The notes under the pieces: model-generated
The model's database searches: none
Told to the model about the DNA's origin: nothing
The model's input: only the letters and a program-made list of their open reading frames with translations
From: Prevotella fusca JCM 17724
GTDB taxonomy: Bacteria; Bacteroidota; Bacteroidia; Bacteroidales; Bacteroidaceae
Assembly (NCBI RefSeq): GCF_001262015.1
Contig: NZ_CP012074.1
Coordinates: 144,501-208,500, forward strand
Reading direction: 5' to 3'
Length of the DNA: 64,000 nucleotides
Translations under genes and position numbers: made by a program
In this document: positions 44,084 to 52,322 of the stretch, piece by piece
Numbering within the stretch: position 1 is the first letter of the stretch
How the letters are laid out: every line of letters begins with the position of its first letter

Positions 44084-44881
44084 ATGATAACCGGTGAAAT
44101 AAAAAACAAGATAGACCAGATATGGGACACTTTCCACGTCTCTGGTATCACCAATCCTATTACTGTTTTAGAGCAGATGACTTATATCTTCTTTATGAAG
44201 ATGCTTGACGACAAGCAGCTACAGGAGGAAGATACGGCACGTGACTTCGAAACTTCGATAAAGAACCCTACCTTCCTTGTAGGGCAGAACTGGTTTAATC
44301 CTGTCACCAAACAGAACGTGCCCTACGACAGTATGCGCTGGTCAGTGTTCCGCCATACTGGTCCTGAAAACATGCTCCAGATGGTGCGTCAGAACGTCTT
44401 TGAGTTCATCAAGACCATCGGAACAGGCGAGGAGAGTGCCTACAGCAGGTATATGCAGTCGGCTACCTTCCTCATCTCGGATGCACGCACACTGACGAAG
44501 GTGGTCGACGGGGTCGATGCCCTCGACATGAACAACCGTGATGCGATGGGCGATGTCTATGAGTATATCCTTGGTAAGATGGCTGCATCGGGCACTAACG
44601 GACAGTTCCGCACGCCCCGCCACATCATCCGTATGATTGTCGATATGATGCAGCCGACACCTGCCGACTACATCTGCGACCCTGCGATGGGTAGTGCTGG
44701 CTTCCTGGTGGAGGCGGTGAAGTATATCAAGGAGCACCACGAAAGGGCGTTCTATACGGCGGAATCAGTGAAGCATATCAAGAGCTCGCTCATCAATGGC
44801 AACGATACCGACCCTACGATGCTGCGTATCGGTGCAATGAACATCTTTTATAAGGACTTTCTTAACCCGAATCGCGTATAA
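44084..44881 (+). pseudogene. hsdM: hsdM, 5' fragment of a type I restriction methyltransferase
   Basis: 265 aa matching the N-terminal helical domain (IDQIWDTFHVSGITNPITVLEQMTYIFFMKML) and the start of the SAM-binding domain (TNGQFRTPRHIIRMIVDMM, DPAMGSAGFLVEA) of HsdM. Full HsdM is about 480-520 aa. This copy stops just before the catalytic NPPF motif, so it cannot methylate. The break is followed at once by an unrelated secreted-protein gene. The 3' remains of hsdR lie at 47116. No hsdS is present. Confidence 0.88.
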
Positions 44882-44916
44882 AGAGAGCTTTTAAGGGACA
44901 AATATATAAATGAATA

Positions 44917-46551
44917 ATGAAACAGACAATTTATTTTTTACTTGTAACTTTTCTTATCCTTTATGGTGGAAAAGCAACGGCACAAACTGAAGTCTTTGAA
45001 TATGACGAGAAGTGGGTTGACGAACTTCTATCTGGCGGAAGCTTGCGCCCATTTGAGCACGTGCGTAGAGTGGACAAACAGAATGGTGCTCTGGTATGTC
45101 TGGAATATGCCGATCCAGGACTCACCCGTTTCACGGGAAGAGGACTATATGTGTGGCCTTCCGGAGAAATGTTTATGGGAACTTTCAAGACTGATAAATT
45201 CAGCAACTTGATAATACGTGTGGATGACAAATATGTGGGTATAGATGAAGACGACCGTGAATGTGTTTTTGCCTATCAAAAGGGAATCCTTGTTACACCT
45301 TCAGGAAAACATCTTATGCAGATAGGACAATACCATAATACCATTCCTGAAGGAGATTTTGTCGTTATCGACAATGATGGTAAGAGCTATTCCTACAAAT
45401 ATAAGTGGAAATGGCCCAAAGGTATTCTTGGCTATCTTCATGTACAACCGCGAAGTTCATCTGCTAAGCCCATTAAATTCTCTGGTGAACGTGTGAAGCA
45501 AACTCTTGATATATTCTACAAGACTGCAGGCTATGCAAAAAATCTACCATCAAACACACAGATATTATACAGCACAAAAAGATTTGAAAATGGACACCCA
45601 TACTTCACACCACAAACCATAGACAGCCTTTTCTGCGAAAAAGCCAACCGACTGATTTTTTACGGAAGTCTTTATAAGATCAATCAAGATGGAAGCATTC
45701 AAAGCCAAGGAGATAGGTATCTGAAAGGGAAAGACATTCTCAAAAGTTATTTCTTTAACAATATGAAAAAGAACAGTATGGAATATCACCTCATATCAAG
45801 TATTGAAAAAACTGACAGAGAAAAGGCCTTGACGGGAACAGCAGAAGACCTGATAGACTATTATGCGGCTTATGGCGGATATACTGTCACCTATGGAAAA
45901 AGTTCTTTTTTCTATGGGCAGGAATTCAAAGACCAAGAAATTCTTCCTAAAGAAGTAAAACGGAGACTATATGATGTGCTTACTCTTTCCTCAGATTCTC
46001 TACCACCATTGCATTGGGGGAAATGGGGAGATGATTTCAAGAGTCAGATCTATTCGGCAGCAGCCAAGAACTTTACAAACTTGATGGAGAAAAACTCTGA
46101 AGCTACTGAAGACATAGTTTGGAGCATAGAAGATGAAAGAGCTTTTGAAGAAAAGAATTATTCCGATTTTTTCTGTATGCTTTCAACTGGAGGAGATTTT
46201 CTCAGAGCCTATTCCAGAGGTGCTGTCCCACAAGATAAGATAGATTATAAAGCAAAATATTTCATAGAAAAGTTAGGTGGGAATCCCTTGATATCCTCCA
46301 AATACTTAAATTATGATCCAGACCGAGGACATCAAGCAAAATATACACTGATAGGCTCACGTATTAAAGACGTTGTAGAATTTAAAAATACAGTGAATGC
46401 TTTGTCACTATACGTGAAGGCAATAGATTTAGCTTACAGCCTTTTCAAAAAAGATTTCCATGTACGGATAGACGGAGGATGGAGTCGGCAGGGGTTGAAA
46501 AGATTGCTCGAAAATGAAAAGCAAGCATTAAAAGTTGCCACCCAATGGTAA
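44917..46551 (+). CDS. Secreted protein with MORN-like repeat, function unknown
   Basis: 544-aa protein with a clear signal peptide (MKQTIYFLLVTFLILYGGKATAQ). A MORN-like unit (GRGLYVWPSGEMFMGTFKTDKFSN, split about residues 74-97) is visible near the N-terminus. The rest is mixed, with many Tyr, Lys and Phe, and no catalytic motif I recognise. The gene is more AT-rich than its flanks and sits exactly where the type I restriction locus is broken, 35 nt after the hsdM stump. It seems to have come in as part of an inserted segment together with the uridine kinase remnant. It looks intact and may be expressed. Confidence 0.8.
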   Translation: MKQTIYFLLVTFLILYGGKATAQTEVFEYDEKWVDELLSGGSLRPFEHVRRVDKQNGALVCLEYADPGLTRFTGRGLYVWPSGEMFMGTFKTDKFSNLIIRVDDKYVGIDEDDRECVFAYQKGILVTPSGKHLMQIGQYHNTIPEGDFVVIDNDGKSYSYKYKWKWPKGILGYLHVQPRSSSAKPIKFSGERVKQTLDIFYKTAGYAKNLPSNTQILYSTKRFENGHPYFTPQTIDSLFCEKANRLIFYGSLYKINQDGSIQSQGDRYLKGKDILKSYFFNNMKKNSMEYHLISSIEKTDREKALTGTAEDLIDYYAAYGGYTVTYGKSSFFYGQEFKDQEILPKEVKRRLYDVLTLSSDSLPPLHWGKWGDDFKSQIYSAAAKNFTNLMEKNSEATEDIVWSIEDERAFEEKNYSDFFCMLSTGGDFLRAYSRGAVPQDKIDYKAKYFIEKLGGNPLISSKYLNYDPDRGHQAKYTLIGSRIKDVVEFKNTVNALSLYVKAIDLAYSLFKKDFHVRIDGGWSRQGLKRLLENEKQALKVATQW

Positions 46552-46633
46552 ATCTGATGTAATTTCAAAGTAAAGGATAAGCCATTGCAAAAAAGGTGAG
46601 AAAACTGATGTGCTGTTTGGGCTTACTGTCTGC

Positions 46634-47113
46634 TTACTCCATAGGAACGAGGTCCTTGATATACTTGCAGAGAATGCCGATAACCTTGATATTCTCGCCG
46701 CCTTGTGGAATAATGAGGTCGACATAACGCTTCGTCGGCTCGATAAATTGCTCGTGCATGGGGTTCAATACTTCCAAATAACGGTCTACAACCATGGAAA
46801 CCTTTCGTCCACGGCCTATCGTGTCGCGTTGAATGTTGCGTATCAATCGCTCATCAGGGTCGCAGTCGACGAGTATTTTCAAGTCCATCAGGTCGCGCAG
46901 CTTCTTGTTGAGCAGCGTCATAATACCCTCGATGATGATGACGGGCTTCGGTTCCACTCGGATGATTTCGGGCAACCGGTTGCACTTGAGATAGCTGTAG
47001 GTGGGTTGTTCGATAGCATGCCCCTCGCGTAGTTCGTGAACTTGCTTATGCAACAGCTTCCAGTCGAAAGCGTCGGGATGGTCGAAATTAATCTGATGTC
47101 GTTCTTCGTCGGT
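46634..47113 (-). pseudogene. udk: udk, N-terminally truncated uridine kinase remnant
   Basis: Reads in frame on the minus strand as TDEERHQINFDHPDAFDWKL, then VHELREGHAIEQPTYSY...VIIIEGIMTLL...RNIQRDTIGRGRK, all characteristic of uridine kinase. The N-terminal part with the P-loop (roughly the first 60-75 residues) is absent. The homology ends at about 47113, where hsdR sequence on the other strand begins. The only start in the remaining frame is a TTG at 47053. It cannot bind ATP and must be a remnant; an intact copy is expected elsewhere. Confidence 0.85.
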
Positions 47114-47115
47114 CG

Positions 47116-49065
47116 TACATCATCGACGAAGCCCATCGGAGTGTCTTCGGCAGATATGGCGCAATCTTCAGTTATTTCGACTCACTGCTCATCGGACTGA
47201 CAGCTACACCGCGCGACGAGATAGACCGTAACACTTACGACCTCCTGCAGTTGGACAACGGTGTGCCGAACTACAGTTATGACCTTGATGAGGCTGTCAG
47301 GGATGGCTATCTCTGTCCCTATAAAACACTGCAGTATCACTCCAAGATTATGGAACGTGGTGCCAAATGGGACGACCTGTCGGAAAAGGAGCGTGAGGAA
47401 CTTGAAAGACCGTGGAGCTATGAGAAGGGATTGGCAGGCATAGACCCGGACGAAGACTATCACCGTGACATCATTCCACAGGAAATCTTCAAGTATCTGT
47501 TCAATACCGATACCATCGACAAGGTGCTGATGGAGCTGATGGAAAAGGGACTGAAGGTGAAGAGTGGGGAGGAAATAGGCAAGACCATCATCTTTGCCAT
47601 GAACCACCATCATGCTGAACTGATAGTGGAACGCTTCCGCATACTCTATCCTGAGAAGGGTGACGGCTATTGCCAGCTGATTGACAACTACGTTAGCTAT
47701 GCCAAGTCGCTGATACTCGAATTTGAAGACCCTGCAAAAAATCCGCAGGTAGCTGTCAGTGTCGATATGCTCGATACGGGTATTGACGTGCCGTCGGTGC
47801 TGAACCTCGTCTTCTTCAAGTGTGTGAAGTCGAAGATCAAGTTCATGCAGATGATAGGACGTGGCACACGTCTCTGCCCCAAGATCTTCGGTACTGAAGA
47901 CAAGAAGGAGTTTTATATCTTCGACTGGTGCGGTAACTTTGAGTATTTCTCGGTAAACAGTGACGGTGCAACACCTGTCAATGTGAAGTCGCTGACCGAA
48001 CGGCTCTTTGCACTGCGGCTCGACATAGCCTTTGCACTGCAGTCGGCAGAACACCAGGAACAGGAAGAAAACCGCCGCCTGCACGACGGCCTGAAGAACA
48101 TCCTGCATGGACAGGTGGACAGTCTGAGCATGGCACGCATTGATGTCAGGGCACATCTGAAGACCATCGAACCCTATCGTGACCGTGAGGCATGGGTTTG
48201 TCTGAGTGAGCTGGACGTTGCCGAACTGAAGGGTATAGCCCATCTGCTGCCCCGACCGAAGGAGAACGAGGCTGCAAAGAAGTTTGATGTATTGATGCTT
48301 TATCTGCAGTTGGAGATGGTGGACAGTACGGTGAAGGCTGACAACAGCCGTGCGAGTGTGATTAAAATAGCCAATCTGTTAGAGAAGAAAGCCACCATCC
48401 CTGCCGTAAGGGAGCGGATGGAGACCATCAGGGAGGTGCAGACGGCAGACTTCTGGGAGCACTGCACGCTGGATAGTCTTGAGCGGGTGCGACTGGAACT
48501 GCGTGAGTTGGTACACGTGTTGGCAGAGAGTAGGGACGAACGAAAGTTTGTCATCAATATCGAAGATGCAATAAGTTTGGATGCGGTTGCTGCACCTGTT
48601 ACGCTGCAAGCCACCTATGAGGAGCGTGTGATAGACTATCTGGCAAAGCATACGGACAGTGAAGTGCTGCGGAAGATACAGAACTTTGAACAGCTGACAG
48701 CTGATGATGTCAACGAGCTGCAACGCATCTTCTGGGAGGAACTGGGCACACGTTCGGAGTATGACAAGGCTACGAGCGGCAGGCGATATAACAATAACGT
48801 GGCTGCGTTTATCCGTGTCATTCAGGGTGTTGACCGTAAGAAAGCACTGGCAATGTATGCCCGTTTCATCAAGGACAGCGACCTGACAGGTGAGCAGGAA
48901 CAGTATCTGAAGGAAATACTGAACTATCTCAGTGAGAATGGTGACCTGCTGATGAGCGACTTCATGGAGTTTCCGCTGAACCGTAACAAATGGCGTGATG
49001 TGTTCGGCGAGCACTTTGTGGGGCTGAAGAACTTTGTGAATGAATTGCACAACGTCATCAGTTAG
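47116..49065 (+). pseudogene. hsdR: hsdR, 3' fragment of a type I restriction enzyme
   Basis: Frame open from 47092; recognisable HsdR sequence starts at 47116 with the helicase motif YIIDEAHRSVFGRYG. It continues through GLTATPRDEIDRNTY, the second RecA-like domain (SVDMLDTGIDVPSVLNL, QMIGRGTRLCP) and the EcoEI-type C-terminal domain (ERVIDYLAKHTDSEVLRKI), ending at 49065. About 650 residues remain. The N-terminal nuclease domain and Walker A are missing, so it cannot translocate or cut DNA. The first ATG is at 47251. The left break joins directly to the udk remnant. Confidence 0.88.
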
Positions 49066-49096
49066 CAGTCTTCTTGAGATTTAATCCGCTGGGATT

Positions 49097-49128
49097 TTTG
49101 TGTTTTACAAAATAAAATATTATATTTG
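49097..49128 (+). promoter_or_regulatory. Promoter of the small lipoprotein gene
   Basis: TTTG (49097-49100), 20-nt spacer, TATATTTG (49121-49128); about 38 nt of leader before ATG 49173. Confidence 0.85.
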
Positions 49129-49172
49129 CAATATAATTCTTCTGGATTGACTAACTTTTAAATAGAAGCAGT

Positions 49173-49694
49173 ATGAAACATTGGAAAGTAATCGGTCGCC
49201 TGGCAGCTTTCTGCCTGTTCGTGTCAGTGACAGCCTGCTCAACGGAGAACGCTGTTGTAGGGAGTATAGGAGTAAGTGATGTGAAATCGTCAGGATGCAA
49301 GGCTTCTGCCTCCATGCTGGACTCTCGTCCTGAGTATTACAACAGTTTTGCAGGAATGCAGTCTGTGCTACGTCTTTCCCTCGGTGCGGATAATATCGTC
49401 AATGCACGCTTTGCAGACTTTAAGGACAACTGTGCTATAGACCTGTTCCATGTTGATGTAAGCAGCAGTGACGGGAAGATAGTCCTCGTTCTTTATCCCG
49501 ATAAGGATATGCTGACGGACTGTATCTGTCAGTATGACGTCGACTTCAAGATGCAGAATATCGTTCCCGGAAGCTATCAGTTGGAAGTATATCATACTAC
49601 TGCCGACAAGCAGGTCAGCAAGGGCAATTTGGTTTATAGCGGCACCGTAAGTCTGGAGAAAGGGAAAGAGGTCGTGCTGACAATGAGTCGGTAG
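49173..49694 (+). CDS. Small lipoprotein of unknown function
   Basis: 173-aa predicted lipoprotein: a hydrophobic N-terminal segment followed by lipobox SVTAC (Cys22). The mature part is probably a beta-sandwich (KIVLVLYPDKDML, then QNIVPGSYQLEVYHTT, then YSGTVSLEKGKEVVLTMSR), like a carbohydrate- or peptide-binding accessory domain, with several cysteines (positions about 42, 86 and 117-119). I do not recognise a family. It has its own promoter and is convergent with the DUF4276 gene. Confidence 0.75.
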   Translation: MKHWKVIGRLAAFCLFVSVTACSTENAVVGSIGVSDVKSSGCKASASMLDSRPEYYNSFAGMQSVLRLSLGADNIVNARFADFKDNCAIDLFHVDVSSSDGKIVLVLYPDKDMLTDCICQYDVDFKMQNIVPGSYQLEVYHTTADKQVSKGNLVYSGTVSLEKGKEVVLTMSR

Positions 49695-49729
49695 GAGTGA
49701 GGTGTGGAAAGTATGGTAGTGTTATCCTT

Positions 49730-50395
49730 TTATTTAAGGGCTTCTTCCATACTTTCTATCCATGCTTTGAATCTGGGACATTTCTCCAGCAGTTCAGCCA
49801 TCCCCACAGTATTAATGATATCTATCCCATGTAACACTTTATTATAACCGGGGATAAGTTTTTTCAATCGCACAGAAGGGGCAGTGTCTGGGTGGTTGTT
49901 AATGTCTTCGGGATTAGGATGTTGTTGGATGACATTCATTAATCCGTTATAATCCATTTCGCTTCTTTCAAACAGGGAATCTATCCCACTGATGGAAGCA
50001 AACACCAAAGCCTCAAATTCATGAAGCTGGATATAGGGAATGAAGTTATCGAACAGCTGTTTTTGAGAGTCTTCTAAGTCTTTCTTTATTCTTGTTTCAA
50101 GTAGATTTGCTTGTTCCTGATGTGTTTGCGTAGCTTTCAAGTCATTGAAGCCGGGAAAGTCTGAAGGCAGGCGATAGAAATCTATCATCATTGATACTAC
50201 TACATCCTTTTCGTATATTGTATTGAGAATGTCCTTTTTGATGTAAGAGTATTTGGAAACTCCTCCATTAGAGTGTTTTGTCTTGAAGCATTGTATGGTA
50301 TTGTATAGTCCTTTGGAACAGAAAAAAGGACAAAGTATATTATTAACAAAACTTTCTTCAGTTTCGCCTTCTACTATTATTACCAGTCTTTTCAT
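49730..50395 (-). CDS. DUF4276 TOPRIM-like protein
   Basis: 221-aa protein of the DUF4276 family, predicted to have a TOPRIM fold. The N-terminal strand and acidic motif are LVIIVEGETEESF (Glu9, Glu11, Glu13/14), then MMIDFYRLPSDFPG with the conserved Asp. A later helix carries IQLHEFEALVF. These are the signature segments of the family. The start overlaps the upstream ATPase stop by 4 nt, so the two are coupled. ATPase-DUF4276 pairs recur in bacterial genomes and are thought to act in defence; the target is unknown. Confidence 0.9.
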   Translation of the reverse strand: MKRLVIIVEGETEESFVNNILCPFFCSKGLYNTIQCFKTKHSNGGVSKYSYIKKDILNTIYEKDVVVSMMIDFYRLPSDFPGFNDLKATQTHQEQANLLETRIKKDLEDSQKQLFDNFIPYIQLHEFEALVFASISGIDSLFERSEMDYNGLMNVIQQHPNPEDINNHPDTAPSVRLKKLIPGYNKVLHGIDIINTVGMAELLEKCPRFKAWIESMEEALK

Positions 50396-51453
50396 AGTAA
50401 TGTTGGTTGTCCGTTAATTACACTTTTTGTCCATAATTCTCCTAAAGAATAATCGTCTAACCAGCTTTGCAATGTGTCGCTGTTCAGTCTTTTGAAAGTA
50501 GATTGTTTGTCCTTGCGGTCTACAGTGATAATATCGTCAGCATCAAAGTTGTTGATAAGGTTTACTGACTGTGTGGATATTATAACCTGACAGTCTCTGG
50601 AGGCAACAGATTTTATCATGCCAGCCAGCTTGACGATAGCTGTTGGGTGTAGACCCAGTTCTGGTTCGTCAATGATAATAACCTTGGGCAAGACAGGTTG
50701 TTGCAGGAGTGTAGCAAGAGCGATGAATCGAATGCTGCCATCAGATAAATCATTGGCATCGAAATACTTCTCGTTATTCTCCATATCATTCCACTGTAAG
50801 TTGATTTGGCTTTCATCAAGTAGAGATGCTGCCAAAGCAAAATTGCCAAAGTAAGGCATGACAGAGCGGATAGTCAGTTCTATTCGTTTCAGAGTCTTGG
50901 GATATTTCTCTTGCAGCATATAGAGAAAGGCGGGAAGATTACTTCCGTCTGTCTTGAGAAAGCGGTTGTCGTTGATATTTGCATTGCTTCTCAACGGTGC
51001 ACCTTTACTTGTGTCATGGAAGTGAAAAATCTTGTAACTTTGAAGGTATTCTCTCAGCCACTTGTCTCTATAGGTAGTTGAGTCTTTAATATAGCTTTCA
51101 TCTATATTAGACATACTGTAACGGCTTGATTGGTAGTAGCTGCTTTCTTTGCCAATGAACAGACTTCCGTTGTCCCGTGCCTGAAGAGTTACTCCATAAG
51201 CATTGTCGCCAAATTTCAAATAGCCTTTCAGTTCTTTGGTTTGCTTTCGGCCATAATGGAATAGTCTTTCTGCACTGTTCTGCATCGTATAGTTGTGCAA
51301 TCGTTGCTCATAGATGATGTTTATCAGTCTGAAGAAAGAAATGAAGTTAGTTTTGCCAACACCATTTGAACCAATCAATATATTGATCGGTCTTAACTCC
51401 AAATCAGCGTGATGGATAGACTTGTATCCATCTATGATAACTTTGTTTAACAT
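50392..51453 (-). CDS. AAA_21-type ATPase paired with DUF4276
   Basis: 353-aa ABC-like ATPase: Walker A GSNGVGKT (28-35), a variant signature in DANDLSDGSIRF, Walker B VIIIDEPELGLH and switch region ISTQSVNLI. This is the RecF/OLD-like type. The start is ATG 51453 (MLNKVIIDGYKSI). The longer frame to 51522 runs into the promoter and is rejected. The DUF4276 gene follows with a 4-nt overlap, so the pair acts together. Confidence 0.9.
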   Translation of the reverse strand: MLNKVIIDGYKSIHHADLELRPINILIGSNGVGKTNFISFFRLINIIYEQRLHNYTMQNSAERLFHYGRKQTKELKGYLKFGDNAYGVTLQARDNGSLFIGKESSYYQSSRYSMSNIDESYIKDSTTYRDKWLREYLQSYKIFHFHDTSKGAPLRSNANINDNRFLKTDGSNLPAFLYMLQEKYPKTLKRIELTIRSVMPYFGNFALAASLLDESQINLQWNDMENNEKYFDANDLSDGSIRFIALATLLQQPVLPKVIIIDEPELGLHPTAIVKLAGMIKSVASRDCQVIISTQSVNLINNFDADDIITVDRKDKQSTFKRLNSDTLQSWLDDYSLGELWTKSVINGQPTLL

Positions 51454-51493
51454 TATAAAAATCTCATTATAGAAGTATTGGACAATCCCGCTG

Positions 51494-51524
51494 CAAATAT
51501 ACGATAAATTTATTATCTTCACAA
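51494..51524 (-). promoter_or_regulatory. Promoter of the ATPase-DUF4276 operon
   Basis: Minus strand: TTG (51524-51522), 20-nt spacer, TATATTTG (51501-51494), about 35 nt before the start codon. Confidence 0.8.
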
Positions 51525-51618
51525 CTATTTCTTTCTGATAGAGTGCTAAATGCTATTTCATAGTGATTGATTAAATATATTGGTAGGTTAACTCTGCTCT
51601 TGAGGTAACTTAATGAAT

Positions 51619-51657
51619 AAAGTCAAGCAACAGTGTTTTGCACTGTAGCTTGACTTT
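51619..51657 (-). terminator. Terminator of the I9-like gene
   Basis: AAAGTCAAGCAACAGTG (51619-51635) pairs with CACTGTAGCTTGACTTT (51641-51657) with one mismatch; the minus strand continues T-rich. Confidence 0.75.
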
Positions 51658-51686
51658 AGTTTGTCAGGAAATGGCAGTAAATCTTG

Positions 51687-52070
51687 TTACTGTGTCTGCA
51701 TAATCCCGTCTTTGTTCACGCTTGTTACGCCTTTTACCTTCTTGAAGTCGGCAATGGCTTTGTCAACATCGTGCTTCTCATCAACCTTGACAGCTACTCC
51801 GCTGAACTCCTTGTATTTGTAGAGAAGGGTACAGCCCTGCTTCTTGATGGCTTTTATCAGGGGCTTGTTGCCCGTCTTCTTGTCGTAGAAGATAATCAAT
51901 GTGTGGGTGGTCGGGCTGTTTTGTTCTGTTCGGTTTGTGCTTGAACCACTGTCGCCTTCACTGTCACTGTTCATAATCTGCTCCTTTATCGGGCATTGTG
52001 CGGATGCTGTTGTTGACTGGACGAACAATAAGCCCATCAGCAACATACTTGCTCTAAAATATTTCTTCAT
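51687..52070 (-). CDS. Secreted protein with inhibitor-I9/propeptide-like domain
   Basis: 127-aa protein with a signal peptide (MKKYFRASMLLMGLLFVQSTTASAQ). A short Ser/Asn-rich linker leads to about 70 residues resembling the subtilisin propeptide/inhibitor I9 fold: THTLIIFYDKKTGNKPLIKAI, then YKEFSGVAVKVDE, and FKKVKGVTSVNKDGI. The F-SG-A and V-x-x-V-x-x-D features are typical. No protease domain is attached or adjacent, so it may be a stand-alone inhibitor or chaperone of a secreted protease. The start at 52070 is preferred: it follows an AAAGGAG-type ribosome site, and the alternative at 52100 lies in the -7 box. Confidence 0.75.
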   Translation of the reverse strand: MKKYFRASMLLMGLLFVQSTTASAQCPIKEQIMNSDSEGDSGSSTNRTEQNSPTTHTLIIFYDKKTGNKPLIKAIKKQGCTLLYKYKEFSGVAVKVDEKHDVDKAIADFKKVKGVTSVNKDGIMQTQ

Positions 52071-52097
52071 CTTGTTTTCTCCTTTTAATAACAGTGA

Positions 52098-52105
52098 CAA
52101 AGATA
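52098..52105 (-). promoter_or_regulatory. -7 box (TATCTTTG) of the I9-like gene
   Basis: Minus-strand TATCTTTG, 27 nt upstream of the chosen ATG; -33 box not obvious. Confidence 0.55.
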
Positions 52106-52150
52106 GTTATAAATAGGCAGATAACTACTAATATTTATAATTATTTCAGT

Positions 52151-52183
52151 TTTGCTTCTCCTTATTTATTGTGCTACCTTTGC
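52151..52183 (+). promoter_or_regulatory. Orphan plus-strand promoter
   Basis: TTTTG (52151-52155), 20-nt spacer, TACCTTTG (52176-52183): a full consensus match, yet no plus-strand gene follows before the terminator at 52266. Confidence 0.65.
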
Positions 52184-52189
52184 GGTGTT

Positions 52190-52296
52190 TTAAGGCTATT
52201 AGCTTCAAGATAGGTCGATAATTGCTATTAATCCGTTTTATTCAAGGCTATTCTGCAATGAAAAAAGCAACCAAGCGTTATGCTCGGTTGCTTTTG
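52190..52296 (+). ncRNA. Candidate small RNA of about 105 nt
   Basis: The predicted transcript runs from the orphan promoter (52151-52183) to the hairpin at 52266-52296. No open frame of useful length lies in it. Based only on promoter and terminator signals. Confidence 0.35.
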
Positions 52297-52300
52297 TATG
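52266..52300. terminator. Bidirectional terminator downstream of acyl-CoA dehydrogenase
   Basis: AAGCAACC pairs with GGTTGCTT around an inner AGC/GCT stem. Six T residues follow on the minus strand and TTTTG on the plus strand. Confidence 0.8.
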
Positions 52301-52322
52301 GTGTTAACCTTAATAAAAAAGA

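Noticed and set aside
45900..46551. MORN-like protein as an hsdS replacement
   Set aside because: It has a signal peptide and no target-recognition domain features, so it is not part of the restriction system.
52190..52296. tRNA or 6S RNA gene
   Set aside because: No cloverleaf and no long 6S-type paired rod with a central bubble could be drawn; left as an unassigned small RNA candidate.
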